A stretch of DNA of 64,000 nt, taken from the NCBI RefSeq assembly GCF_020099395.1, contig NZ_CP083590.1, positions 4,712,001 through 4,776,000 of the forward strand, written 5' to 3'. The DNA is from Streptomyces mobaraensis (lineage in GTDB: Bacteria > Actinomycetota > Actinomycetes > Streptomycetales > Streptomycetaceae). Below the pieces are notes generated by a model. The model had not been told where the DNA came from. It saw only the letters and a program-made list of their open reading frames with translations, and searched no databases. A program made the position numbers and the translations under genes. Below are positions 1 to 8,188 of the stretch, piece by piece; the stretch's first letter is position 1, and the number at the start of each line of letters is the position of its first letter.

Positions 1-387
1 CCGGCCGCCGATGTCGCAGCCGCCCAGGCCCGGGATGAAGGCGTGGCCGAGGCGGTGCAGCAGGGGGCCGCAGAAGAGGATCGGGATGCGCGAGGAGCCG
101 GCGTGCGCGTCGATGTCGGCGACGTTCGCGCTCTCCACGTGCGAGGGGTCGAGAACCAGCTCGCCCGGCTCGTCGCCGGGGCGCACGGTCACGCCGTGCA
201 GCTGCAGCAGACCGCGGACGACCCGTACGTCACGGATGTCGGGGACGTTGCGCAGGCGGCTGGGACCGCTGCCGAGCAGGGCGGCGACCATGGCCTTCGG
301 CACAAGGTTCTTCGCACCGCGGACACGGATCTCGCCCTCGAGCGGGGTACCGCCGTGGACAAGCAGGACATCGTCAGGGCCGGTCAT
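1..387 (-). CDS. murA: UDP-GlcNAc 1-carboxyvinyltransferase (MurA), 5' part only
   Basis: This is the N-terminal 129 codons of MurA, cut by the window edge. The enzyme transfers enolpyruvate from PEP to UDP-GlcNAc in the cytoplasm, the first committed step of peptidoglycan synthesis. The start ATG is at 387-385. The conserved GAKN substrate-binding stretch (Lys about 26, Asn 27) is present, followed by the LRNVPDIRDV strand typical of the EPSP-synthase fold. The last codons read GGCDIGG, which aligns with the active-site loop PGGCxIG, so the catalytic position is Cys here (about residue 124). Some actinobacterial MurA proteins have Asp at this position. The gene is divergent from yqgE. Confidence 0.93.
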   Translation of the reverse strand, partial: MTGPDDVLLVHGGTPLEGEIRVRGAKNLVPKAMVAALLGSGPSRLRNVPDIRDVRVVRGLLQLHGVTVRPGDEPGELVLDPSHVESANVADIDAHAGSSRIPILFCGPLLHRLGHAFIPGLGGCDIGGR

Positions 388-659
388 GGATCTCGCGTTC
401 CTGGAGTTGGGCAGGGGGCAAGAAGAAAGGGTAATGCGACCGGAGGGGCCCGATGCCGCCCTGAGGGGGGCCTTGGCACGTCATGGGTTTGTCACAACAC
501 GCTGCGTTAACGGAGTGGTCGCTACCGGTTATCGCCGGACGCCTGTAAGGAGCGCCTTCCGGCGCGCCCCCTCCGTCGTGCTCCGGAACGCTTCGTACCG
601 GCCGGTTTTTCGTCCCTTTCGGGGGCTCCCGCGGGCCCGGAATGCGGGATCATGTCGCC

Positions 660-1286
660 ATGACGGAGGTGTCCTCGCTCACAGGGCGGCTGCTGGTCGC
701 GACCCCGGCGCTGGCGGACCCCAACTTCGACCGCGCGGTCGTGCTGCTGCTCGACCACGACGAGGAGGGCTCGCTCGGCGTGGTCCTCAACCGGCCCACA
801 CCGGTCGGCGTGGGCGACATCCTCGCGTCCTGGGCCGCGCTGGCCGGCGAGCCGGGCGTGGTGTTCCAGGGCGGACCCGTCTCGCTGGACTCGGCGCTCG
901 GCGTGGCCGTCGTCCCCGGCGACGAGCCCGGCAAGGACGCCCCCGCCGGCGGCCCGCCCGGCCCCGGCCCCGCGCGCCGCCCGGGCCGGGGCGACCCCGC
1001 CGGCTGGCGGCGGGTGCACGGCGCCATCGGCCTCGTAGACCTGGAGGCCCCGCCCGAGCTGCTGGGCTCCGCCGTCGGCTCGCTGCGCATCTTCGCCGGG
1101 TACTCGGGCTGGGGGCCCGGGCAGCTGGAGGAGGAGCTGGTGGAGGGCGCCTGGTACGTGGTGGAGTCCGAGCCGGGTGACGTCTCGTCCCCCGACCCAT
1201 CCCGGCTGTGGCGGTCGGTGCTCCGGCGGCAGCGGAACGAGCTGGCCATGGTCGCGACCTATCCGGACGATCCCAGTCTGAACTGA
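660..1286 (+). CDS. YqgE/AlgH family protein (UPF0301)
   Basis: A 208-residue cytoplasmic protein of the YqgE/AlgH family, whose biochemical role is not settled. The family opening is clear: SLTGRLLVATPALADPNF, then a VVLLLDHDEEGSLGVVLNRP strand-turn. The later IFAGYSGWGPGQLEEEL stretch is the family's most conserved block. An in-frame ATG at 642 would add six residues (MRDHVA); 660 is preferred because MTEVSSLTGRLL is the usual N-terminus. A Gly/Pro/Arg-rich insert near residues 90-115 looks like a local expansion. The gene is divergent from murA across about 270 bp. Confidence 0.9.
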   Translation: MTEVSSLTGRLLVATPALADPNFDRAVVLLLDHDEEGSLGVVLNRPTPVGVGDILASWAALAGEPGVVFQGGPVSLDSALGVAVVPGDEPGKDAPAGGPPGPGPARRPGRGDPAGWRRVHGAIGLVDLEAPPELLGSAVGSLRIFAGYSGWGPGQLEEELVEGAWYVVESEPGDVSSPDPSRLWRSVLRRQRNELAMVATYPDDPSLN

Positions 1287-1395
1287 GGCGCGGGGCGAGC
1301 GCCGACCAGGTGCGGACCGGGCGCGCGGCGGCGGCCGGACGCCGCGCGCCCCGAGCCTCGGCCGACCGTGCCGCTCCCCAGTACCCTTGGGGACC

Positions 1396-1686
1396 ATGAG
1401 CACTCTCGAGCCCGAGCGCGGGGCAGGTACAGGCACCCTCGTAGAGCCGACACCGCAGGTGTCGCACGGCGACGGCGACCACGAGCGCTACGCCCATTAC
1501 GTCCAGAAGGACAAGATCATGGAGAGCGCGCTCTCCGGCTCCCCGGTCGTCGCCCTCTGCGGCAAGGTCTGGGTGCCCGGGCGCGACCCCAAGAAGTACC
1601 CGGTCTGCCCCATGTGCAAGGAGATCTTCGAGGGCATGGGCGCCGGCGGGGACGACAAGGGCGGTAAGGGCGGCGACAAGAAGTAG
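1396..1686 (+). CDS. DUF3039 domain protein (small zinc-binding-like)
   Basis: A 96-residue protein. The core HYVQKDKIMESALSGSPVVALCGKVWVP followed by CPMCKEIFEGM matches the actinobacterial DUF3039 family. The CPMC pair plus the earlier single Cys in ALCGK could bind zinc. The C-terminus is a Gly/Lys/Asp tail (GGDDKGGKGGDKK). ATG 1396 (MSTLEPERG) is chosen over TTG 1387. It lies 110 bp after yqgE in the same direction and may be cotranscribed. No function is established for the family as far as I know. Confidence 0.85.
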   Translation: MSTLEPERGAGTGTLVEPTPQVSHGDGDHERYAHYVQKDKIMESALSGSPVVALCGKVWVPGRDPKKYPVCPMCKEIFEGMGAGGDDKGGKGGDKK

Positions 1687-1993
1687 CCCCCCGGGCGGGC
1701 GGTGCGTGGCGGGCGGTGGTCCGCCGTACGCGCCGCCCCCGTCCACCCGTTCCCGGCCCCCCTTCCCACCTCGCCCCGACCCCCGAGCCGCCGGCCCGTC
1801 CGGCGGGCGGGTTCGCGTCTCGCTCCACGGCTCCCCGCCGCGTCACCGTCCGCGGCCGGGGAGCTGTTGCGCGTTCGCGGCGGTGCGGGGTGGGGTGCGG
1901 GGTTCCTTACCAGCCGGGGTCTGGTCCAGACCACCCGTTCCGGGGGAGGATCCGTTCCGGAACCGGGCCAGGATCCCCTGCCGAAGGGCTGCC
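1687..1993 (+). other. Intergenic region holding the hexosaminidase promoter
   Basis: 307 bp between the DUF3039 gene and the hexosaminidase gene, with no supported ORF. The only clear element is the dre-like site at 1920-1935. Downstream of it are GC-rich short repeats (GTTCCGG / CCGGAAC) that may form a small hairpin near 1937-1965. Confidence 0.5.
1920..1935. promoter_or_regulatory. dre-like operator (DasR) upstream of hexosaminidase
   Basis: TCTGGTCCAGACCACC matches the Streptomyces DasR-responsive element core TGGTCyAgACCA. It lies about 60 bp before the GH20 start codon, as expected for repression that GlcN-6-P relieves. It is imperfect at the outer positions. Three further dre sites stand at the nag genes in this same window. 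Confidence 0.7.
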
Positions 1994-3640
1994 ATGAGCG
2001 ACACCGAGACCGGACTCGTCCCCGCACCGCGCCGCTTCACCTGGGTCCCGCCCGGCAGGGGACTGGAGGTGCTGGACGAGGAGACGGGGATCAACGCCGG
2101 TCCGGGCACCGAGGGCACCGCCCGCTGGCTGCGCGCCACGGTCGGGGCCGCCACCGGACTGCCGCTGCCCGACGGCGACGACCACCACAACCACCTCGTC
2201 CTGCGCATCGACCCCCGGGTGGCGGACGACCTCGGCCCCGAGGGCTACCGGATCGTCACCGACGGGTACGGCATCTTCCTCGACGGTGCCGATCCGGCCG
2301 GGCTCTTCTGGGCCGCCCAGACCTTCCGTCAGATGCTGGGCCCCGACGCCTTCCGGCGGGCGCCTGTCACCGCGCGGCGGGAGTGGCACGTCCCGTGCGT
2401 CAGTGTCCAGGACGCGCCGCGCTTCGGCTGGCGCGGCACCCTCCTCGACGTGGCCCGCCACTTCGTCCCCAAGGACGGCGTCCTCCGCTTCCTCGACCTG
2501 CTCGCCGCGCACAAACTCAACGTCCTGCACCTGCATCTGACCGACGACCAGGGCTGGCGCGTCGAGATCGAGCGCTACCCGCGGCTGACCGAGGTCGGCG
2601 CCTGGCGATCCCGGACGAAGCTCGGGCACCGGGCGTCGCCGCTCTGGGACGAGCGGCCGCACGGCGGCTACTACACCAAGGACGACCTCCGCGAGATCGT
2701 CGCGTACGCCGCCGAGCGGCACATCACCGTCGTCCCCGAGATCGACCTGCCCGGCCACTCGCAGGCCGCCATCGCCGCGTACCCCGAACTCGGCAACGCC
2801 GACGTCGTCGACACCGCCGCCCTCGGCGTCTGGGACACCTGGGGCATCAGCCCGAACGTGCTCGCCCCGGCCGACACCACCCTCGCCTTCTACGAGAACG
2901 TGCTGACGGAGGTCCTCGACGTCTTCCCCTCGCGCTTCGTGCACATCGGCGGCGACGAGTGCCCCAAGGGCCAGTGGAAGGCGTCCCCGGCGGCGCGGGC
3001 CCGGATGGCGGCCGAGGGGCTGGCCGACGAGAAGGAGCTCCAGAGCTGGTTCATCCGGCACTTCGACCGCTGGCTCGCCGCGCGCGGGCGGCGGCTGATC
3101 GGCTGGGACGAGATCCTGGAGGGCGGACTGGCCGAGGGCGCCGCCGTGGCGTCCTGGCGCGGCTACGCGGGCGGCGTCGCGGCGGCCCGGGCCGGGCACG
3201 ACGTCGTCATGTGCCCCCAACAGCAGGTCTACCTCGACCACCGGCAGGCCCCGGGCCCGGACGAGCCCGTGCCCATCGGCTGGGTCCGCACCCTGGAGGA
3301 CGTCTACCGCTTCGAGCCGGTGCCGCCGGGACTCACCGCGGAGGAGGCCGGGCACGTCCTCGGGGCCCAGGCCAACCTCTGGACGGAGGTGATGGAGGAC
3401 CAGGGACGGCTGGACTACCAGGCGTTCCCCCGGCTGGCCGCCTTCGCCGAGGCGGTGTGGTCGGCCCTCCCGCCGCCCGCCGAACGGGACTTCGCCCACT
3501 TCGAACAGCGCATGGCCGTCCACTACCGGCGGCTGGACGCGTTGGGCGTGGCCTACCGGCCGCCCGGCGGCCCCCGTCCCTGGCAGCGCCGGCCCGGGCT
3601 GCTCGGACGCCCGATCGAGGGGGCGCCCCCGATCGTGTGA
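1994..3640 (+). CDS. Beta-N-acetylhexosaminidase, GH20
   Basis: A 548-residue glycoside hydrolase family 20 enzyme that cleaves terminal GlcNAc from chitobiose and related glycans by substrate-assisted catalysis. Domain order: an N-terminal GH20b-like alpha/beta region (residues about 20-140, ending FWAAQTFRQMLG), then the TIM barrel starting RFGWRGTLLDVARHF. The catalytic pair is in HIGGDECPKG (Asp321-Glu322), and GWDEILEGG follows, as usual. No signal peptide is visible, so the protein is probably intracellular and works on imported chito-oligosaccharides. ATG 1994 is chosen because MSDTETGLVPAP directly precedes the fold; upstream in-frame sequence is non-coding in character. A dre-like site precedes it. 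Confidence 0.93.
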   Translation: MSDTETGLVPAPRRFTWVPPGRGLEVLDEETGINAGPGTEGTARWLRATVGAATGLPLPDGDDHHNHLVLRIDPRVADDLGPEGYRIVTDGYGIFLDGADPAGLFWAAQTFRQMLGPDAFRRAPVTARREWHVPCVSVQDAPRFGWRGTLLDVARHFVPKDGVLRFLDLLAAHKLNVLHLHLTDDQGWRVEIERYPRLTEVGAWRSRTKLGHRASPLWDERPHGGYYTKDDLREIVAYAAERHITVVPEIDLPGHSQAAIAAYPELGNADVVDTAALGVWDTWGISPNVLAPADTTLAFYENVLTEVLDVFPSRFVHIGGDECPKGQWKASPAARARMAAEGLADEKELQSWFIRHFDRWLAARGRRLIGWDEILEGGLAEGAAVASWRGYAGGVAAARAGHDVVMCPQQQVYLDHRQAPGPDEPVPIGWVRTLEDVYRFEPVPPGLTAEEAGHVLGAQANLWTEVMEDQGRLDYQAFPRLAAFAEAVWSALPPPAERDFAHFEQRMAVHYRRLDALGVAYRPPGGPRPWQRRPGLLGRPIEGAPPIV

Positions 3641-3737
3641 CGTGGAGCGGAAGGTCCCGGTCCGGCCGGTGCGGCCCTGGCACGGTGGACCTCCGCACAC
3701 CGCCGTAAGTCGTACAAGGCCCGGCCAAATGCGGTCA

Positions 3738-3743
3738 TATGCT
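3738..3743 (+). promoter_or_regulatory. Possible -10 element of the molybdo-hydroxylase operon
   Basis: TATGCT fits an actinobacterial -10 box in the otherwise GC-rich gap after the hexosaminidase. No convincing -35 is visible. If used, the transcript would begin near 3750 and carry either a 770-nt leader or the Gly-X-Y repeat ORF before the FAD subunit. Confidence 0.3.
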
Positions 3744-3797
3744 GCCATGGTGGCGAGTGGGGAGGGGCGGGGCGTGGTGTGGGGTGGCGTGGCGGGG

Positions 3798-4521
3798 CAT
3801 GGGAGACGAAGGCCGGAGCGGCAGCCGAGACGATGACGAGACGATGACCGGGGCGACGACCGGGGTGACCGGGTCGGCCGGGCCGAGCGGGACTGCCGGG
3901 ACCGCCGGGCCGACCGGAACCGCCGGGGCCGCCGGGCTGACCGGGCCTGCTGGGGCTGCCGGGCCGACCGGAACCGCCGGGGCCGCCGGACTGACCGGAA
4001 CTGCCGGGGCCGCCGGGCTGAACGGGACTGCCGGGCCGAACGGAACCGCCAGGACTGCCGGGACCGCCGGACTGACCGGAACCGCCGGGACCCCACGCGC
4101 CGCGAGGCGCCCGCACGCCGCCTCGGCGGCGGCCGGAACGCCCTCGTCCGCCGGGGGCGGAACGCCTCCGGTCGGCGGGCGCCTTCCGCTGCCGGGTCCC
4201 GTCCCCGGCGCGTGCCGTGCCACGCCCGGGCGGGTGCCGCGGCGCCTCCGGCCGCGACGCGCCCGGGCGTTCGTCCCCCGGACCGTGACACCGCCGCGGC
4301 CCGGGCGCGTTCGGGCGGCGTGCCCGGTGGTCCCCGCCCCCGCCGCTCCGGGGCGGCCGGGACGGGCGGGGAGGGGCGGCGGTTCGCGGACCCTCGCGAC
4401 GGCGGGCTCGGAAGATGTGCCAGAGTTGCCACGTCCGGACCGTGAGCACGTACCGTACGGCGGAATGCCGGCGCGACGGCCGGAACAGCCGGGACCACCG
4501 GGGAAGGGGCAGCTGGGTTGA
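3798..4521 (+). CDS. Putative collagen-like (Gly-X-Y) ORF, uncertain
   Basis: An open frame of 240 codons from ATG 3798 (MGDEGRSGSRDDDET). Residues about 20-100 have Gly at nearly every third position (TAGAAGLTG units). The rest is Arg/Pro/Ala-rich with no recognisable fold. The stop TGA (4519-4521) overlaps the TTG start of the next gene, in the same 4-bp style as the two following junctions. That overlap is weak evidence, because any TTG-ACC start creates it. The opposite strand is also open and Gly/Pro-rich over the same stretch, as expected of a GC-rich satellite. It may be a real unstructured protein or just a repeat-bearing leader. Confidence 0.3.
3862..4094 (+). repeat. 27-bp tandem repeat encoding Gly-X-Y triplets
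   Basis: Degenerate tandem units of 27 bp (nine codons, GAAG-L/P-TG-T/P-A), themselves built of 9-bp GCCGGGnnn steps. The variation is mostly substitutions in phase, so the Gly periodicity is kept across the array, with one break (Gly to Arg near 4050). Confidence 0.75.
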
Positions 4522-5444
4522 CCACGCACGCACCGCAGGCGGCGCACACGGTGACGTTGCCGGGCTCGCTCGACGAGGCCGTGGCGGCGCTGGCCGCCAT
4601 GCCCGCCGCCGTGCCCGTCGCGGGCGGCACCGATCTCATGGCAGCGGTCAACTCGGGCCTGCTGCGCCCCGCCGCGCTCGTCGGCCTCGGGCGCATCAGC
4701 GAGATCCGCGGCTGGCAGTACCAGGACGGCCACGCCCTGCTCGGCGCCGGACTGACCCACGCCCGCATGGGCCGGCCGGACTTCGCCGCCCTCATCCCCG
4801 CGCTCGCCGCCGCCGCCCGCGCCGCCGGACCCCCGCAGATCCGCAACGCGGGCACCCTCGGCGGCAACATCGCCTCCGCCGCGCCGACCGGCGACGCGCT
4901 GCCCGTCCTCGCGGCCCTGGAGGCGTCCCTCGTCATCGCGGGCCCCGGCGGGCGGCGCGAGATCCCGGTCGGCAGGCTGCTCGCCGGGATCGAACTGCTG
5001 CACCCGGGCGAGCTCATCGGCTACGTCCGCGTCCCGCTGCTGCACGCCCCGCAGACCTTCCTCAAAGCCACCGGCCGGACCGGCCCCGGCCGTGCCACCG
5101 CGTCCGTCGCGGTGGTCCTGGACCCGGCCCGGCGGATGGTCCGGTGCGCGGTCGGCGCGGTCGCGCCGATGCCGCTGCGCCCGTACGACGCCGAGCACTG
5201 GGTCGCCTCGCTCATCGACTGGGACGGCGAACGGACCCTGGCCCCCGAGGCGCTGACCGCCTTCGGCGACTACGTGGCCGCCGCCTGCATCCCCGACCCG
5301 CCGCCGGCCCCGCAGGGTGCGGACAACGGCACCGGCCTCGCCGTCCAGGCGCCGGGAGAAGGTACCCTGCCGCCGGCCGTGCTGCATCTGCGGCGTACCG
5401 TGGCGACTCTGGCCCGCCGAGCACTGGGGAGGGCACTCGCGTGA
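4518..5444 (+). CDS. Molybdo-hydroxylase FAD-binding subunit (CoxM/XdhB type)
   Basis: A 308-residue FAD subunit of a xanthine dehydrogenase-family enzyme. It passes electrons from the Fe-S subunit to the acceptor in a cytoplasmic three-subunit complex. The FAD pyrophosphate motifs are AGGTDLMAAVNSG (residues about 36-48) and RNAGTLGGNIASAAPTGD (about 110-127), both canonical, and the CO-dehydrogenase flavoprotein C-terminal domain follows. The start is TTG 4518, with AAGGGG about 8 nt upstream. It opens an operon: the 3' end overlaps the Fe-S gene by 4 bp (GTGA). The substrate cannot be read from this subunit. Confidence 0.9.
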   Translation: MTTHAPQAAHTVTLPGSLDEAVAALAAMPAAVPVAGGTDLMAAVNSGLLRPAALVGLGRISEIRGWQYQDGHALLGAGLTHARMGRPDFAALIPALAAAARAAGPPQIRNAGTLGGNIASAAPTGDALPVLAALEASLVIAGPGGRREIPVGRLLAGIELLHPGELIGYVRVPLLHAPQTFLKATGRTGPGRATASVAVVLDPARRMVRCAVGAVAPMPLRPYDAEHWVASLIDWDGERTLAPEALTAFGDYVAAACIPDPPPAPQGADNGTGLAVQAPGEGTLPPAVLHLRRTVATLARRALGRALA

Positions 5445-8188
5445 GTGACGATCAGCAGCGACACGCCCGGACGCCCGTCGAGGGCGGCTGGCAGCCCATG
5501 CCGCGCGGGGCGGAGATCGACGCGGAGGGCACGGCGTTCGTCCAGCTGCCACCCGAACTGCTGGCGCACCCGGGCACCGGCGCCGACACCGGCTGGGCGC
5601 CGCTGGCCGCGCCCGGGACGGGGTACGCGCCGCCCGCGGCGGCGTCCTCCTGGGACGCGGTGCCGCAGTATCCGGCGGGCGGTCAGGAGCACCCGGGCGG
5701 CGCCGGCGGAGGTTACGGCCAGGGCGGTCAGCAGGCCGGGGCGCAGCATCAGCCGGGTGTCCAGCAGCCGGGCGTCCACCAGCCCGGTGTGCAGCAGCAG
5801 TCCGGCGTTCAGCAGTCCGGTGTCCAGCATTCGGTGCCCCACCAGTCCGTGGCGCACCATCAGCAGCATCAGCAGGCGGGTCCGCAGCCGCACCAGGGCG
5901 CGTCCGTGCCGCAGCAGGCCGGCGCGCGCCCCGGGGACGCCGGGCGCGCGGCGCAGCCCGAGCACGACGACTGGCCGGCCGGCCCGTACGTTTCCGGCAT
6001 GGTCGACGGGCCGGCGGAGTGGACCGAGCCCGAGGACGCGTACGGTCCCGGTCCCGGCGCCACCGACACGTACGGCTCCGGCGTGCCCGGCGCCGACGCG
6101 CGGGGCGGCGGCGTCCATGGTGCCGACGTCCACGGCGGCGGCGTCCATGGTGCCGACGTCCACGGCGGCGGCGTCCATGGTGCCGACGTCCACGGCGGCG
6201 GCGTCCATGGTGCCGACGTCCACGGCGGTGACGTCCATAGTGCCGACGTCCATGGCGGTGAGGCGTACGGCGCCGAGTCGTACGCGGCGGACGCGTACGG
6301 GCCCGGCGGCACGTACGGCTCCGGCGTACCCGCGGCCGGCGGCCCCGGCGGCTTCCAGGCCCCCGCCGCGCCGGGCGCGGCCGGTGGTCCCGACGGTTCC
6401 GGCGGGCTGCAGGACACCGCGCAGTGGCCGCTGCCGTACCCGCCCGGCGTGGAGCCGGACGCCGCCGCGCAGAGCGGTTCCACCGGGCAGTGGTCGGTCC
6501 CGGCGGCCGGGGACGACCCGGTCGACGAGTCCGGCGAGTACGCGCTGCACGCCGCCCCGCGCGGGGCGGGCGCCGCGCCCGCCACCGCACGGCCGGCGGT
6601 GGAGTGGCCCGCGCCGGCGCCCGGTTCCGCCGACACCGGCGCCTGGCACCAGCCCCTGGGCGGCGGTGCGGAGGGGACGGCCGGGGCCGGTGTGCCCGTG
6701 TCCCCGGCGCAGTCCGCCGACGCGGCCGACCACGCCGGGCCGTCCGGGCAGTGGTCGGTGCCGGCCGCCCCGGCGACGGCGGGCGACACGCCCGACGCGT
6801 CGGGGGAGTACCGGGTGAACGCGTACCCGGGCGACGGGTTGACGCCGCGGCCCGGTACGGACGCCACGAACGTCACCGATACGGGCGAACAGGCGGTCAG
6901 TGGCGCGTGGGAGGTGGCGACCGACGTTCCGGGCGCCCCTGCCGCCGCTCCGCACGCGAACGGGCACCAGGGCCAGGACGCCCGCGATGCGCACAACGCT
7001 CACGACACTCACGACGCGCACAACACGCAGGACGCGTACGGCGGGTACCCGCGGCACGGGCTCGCCGCGCCACATGACGTCTCCGGTGCCGCCTCCGGCG
7101 CGGCCCCCGAGGCCGTCCCGCACGCCGACCCCCTCGCGCACGGCGCCGAGTCCGTACCGGCACACGGCGTGGAACAGCCGCACGCGTCCGCCGAGCACGG
7201 TGAGCATGGGGAGCACGGGGAGCGTGCGGCCGACGCCGCCGGCGACCCGGCGGAGGCGGGGCACGAGCCGCCCGCCGGGCGGGAGCCCGCCCCGGGACCG
7301 GACGCCGCCGCGTCCGTACCGCACGACGCGCCCGCCCCGCACGCCGCACCCGCACCCGTCGAGCACCTGCCTGAGGAAGGCGCCCCCGGCGCGCCTCACG
7401 AGCAGTTCGAACAGCCGGAGCAGCCCGGCCCGTTCGACGCGCCCGCCTCCCCGGACCCGTCCGACGCCTCCTCCGCCCCCCCGGAAGGCACCGACCCGGG
7501 CGTCCCCGCGGACCCGACGGACCCCGCCGACCTGCCCGCCCCCGCCGTGCCCTCTACGCCTTCCGCGCTCGACGAGCCGCAGGCGCCCGCCACCGAGCAC
7601 CCCTGCGCCTCGTACGTGCTGCGCGTCAACGGCACCGACCGGCCGGTCACCGACGCGTGGATCGGCGAGTCCCTGCTCTACGTCCTGCGCGAGCGCCTCG
7701 GCCTGGCCGGCGCCAAGGACGGCTGCTCGCAGGGCGAGTGCGGCGCGTGCTCGGTGCAGGTGGACGGCCGGCTGGTGGCCTCCTGCCTGGTGCCCGCCGC
7801 GCTGACGGCCGGTTCGGAGGTGCGGACGGTCGAGGGGCTGGCCCAGGACGGGCGGCCGTCCGACGTGCAGCGCGCGCTCGCCGACTGCGGCGCCGTGCAG
7901 TGTGGCTTCTGCGTGCCCGGTCTGGCGATGACGGTCCACGACCTCCTGGAGGGCAACCACGCCCCCACCGAACTGGAGACCCGCCAGGCCATCTGCGGCA
8001 ACCTCTGCCGCTGCTCGGGCTACCGGGGGGTTCTGGAGGCCGTCCGCCAGGTCGCCGACGAGCGCGCCGAGGCGGCCGCGGCGCTCGAAGAGGCCCAGCA
8101 GGCGCCCGGGGAACAGGACTCGGCGACGGGACGCATCCCGCACCAGACGGGGCCGCACGACGGCGGCAGTGGAAAGGCGACGGCATGA
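5441..8188 (+). CDS. Molybdo-hydroxylase 2Fe-2S subunit with giant His-rich extension
   Basis: A 915-residue protein whose last about 190 residues are a normal CoxS/XdhC-type Fe-S subunit. The plant-ferredoxin cluster uses Cys762, 767, 770 and 782. The [2Fe-2S]-binding helical domain uses Cys821/824 and 856/858 (CGFC, CRC). Typical family members are 150-210 residues long. Residues 1 to about 715 are low-complexity: Gln/His/Gly tracts (residues about 105-160), an exact 10-residue repeat (GVHGADVHGG, about 222-273), Asp/His tracts (AHDTHDAH, about 510-530) and EHGEHGEHGE (about 585-595). GTG 5441 overlaps the previous stop and the 3' end overlaps the next gene by ATGA, so the unit is tightly coupled. 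The fusion is in frame with no break. Confidence 0.9.
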   Translation: MSDDQQRHARTPVEGGWQPMPRGAEIDAEGTAFVQLPPELLAHPGTGADTGWAPLAAPGTGYAPPAAASSWDAVPQYPAGGQEHPGGAGGGYGQGGQQAGAQHQPGVQQPGVHQPGVQQQSGVQQSGVQHSVPHQSVAHHQQHQQAGPQPHQGASVPQQAGARPGDAGRAAQPEHDDWPAGPYVSGMVDGPAEWTEPEDAYGPGPGATDTYGSGVPGADARGGGVHGADVHGGGVHGADVHGGGVHGADVHGGGVHGADVHGGDVHSADVHGGEAYGAESYAADAYGPGGTYGSGVPAAGGPGGFQAPAAPGAAGGPDGSGGLQDTAQWPLPYPPGVEPDAAAQSGSTGQWSVPAAGDDPVDESGEYALHAAPRGAGAAPATARPAVEWPAPAPGSADTGAWHQPLGGGAEGTAGAGVPVSPAQSADAADHAGPSGQWSVPAAPATAGDTPDASGEYRVNAYPGDGLTPRPGTDATNVTDTGEQAVSGAWEVATDVPGAPAAAPHANGHQGQDARDAHNAHDTHDAHNTQDAYGGYPRHGLAAPHDVSGAASGAAPEAVPHADPLAHGAESVPAHGVEQPHASAEHGEHGEHGERAADAAGDPAEAGHEPPAGREPAPGPDAAASVPHDAPAPHAAPAPVEHLPEEGAPGAPHEQFEQPEQPGPFDAPASPDPSDASSAPPEGTDPGVPADPTDPADLPAPAVPSTPSALDEPQAPATEHPCASYVLRVNGTDRPVTDAWIGESLLYVLRERLGLAGAKDGCSQGECGACSVQVDGRLVASCLVPAALTAGSEVRTVEGLAQDGRPSDVQRALADCGAVQCGFCVPGLAMTVHDLLEGNHAPTELETRQAICGNLCRCSGYRGVLEAVRQVADERAEAAAALEEAQQAPGEQDSATGRIPHQTGPHDGGSGKATA
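6105..6260 (+). repeat. 30-bp tandem repeat within Fe-S subunit gene
   Basis: Three identical 30-bp units (6121-6150, 6151-6180, 6181-6210) are flanked by a partial unit at 6105-6120 and two degenerate ones (6211-6260). Each unit encodes GADVHGGGVH. Unit length is a multiple of three, so copy-number change would keep the frame. Confidence 0.95.

Noticed and set aside
1907-5017. Very long open frame (over 1000 codons) antisense to the hexosaminidase and FAD-subunit genes
   Set aside because: Product is Arg/Pro/Gly-rich without domains; it is the mirror of GC-rich codon bias on the true genes of the plus strand.
6105-6260. 30-bp repeats as a possible CRISPR array
   Set aside because: The units are head to tail with no unique spacers and stay in frame inside a coding gene; no cas genes nearby.
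3735-6590. 950-codon antisense frame across the repeat region and the Fe-S gene
   Set aside because: Highly Arg-rich and includes antisense of the 30-bp repeat. No ribosome site or domain; a codon-bias shadow.
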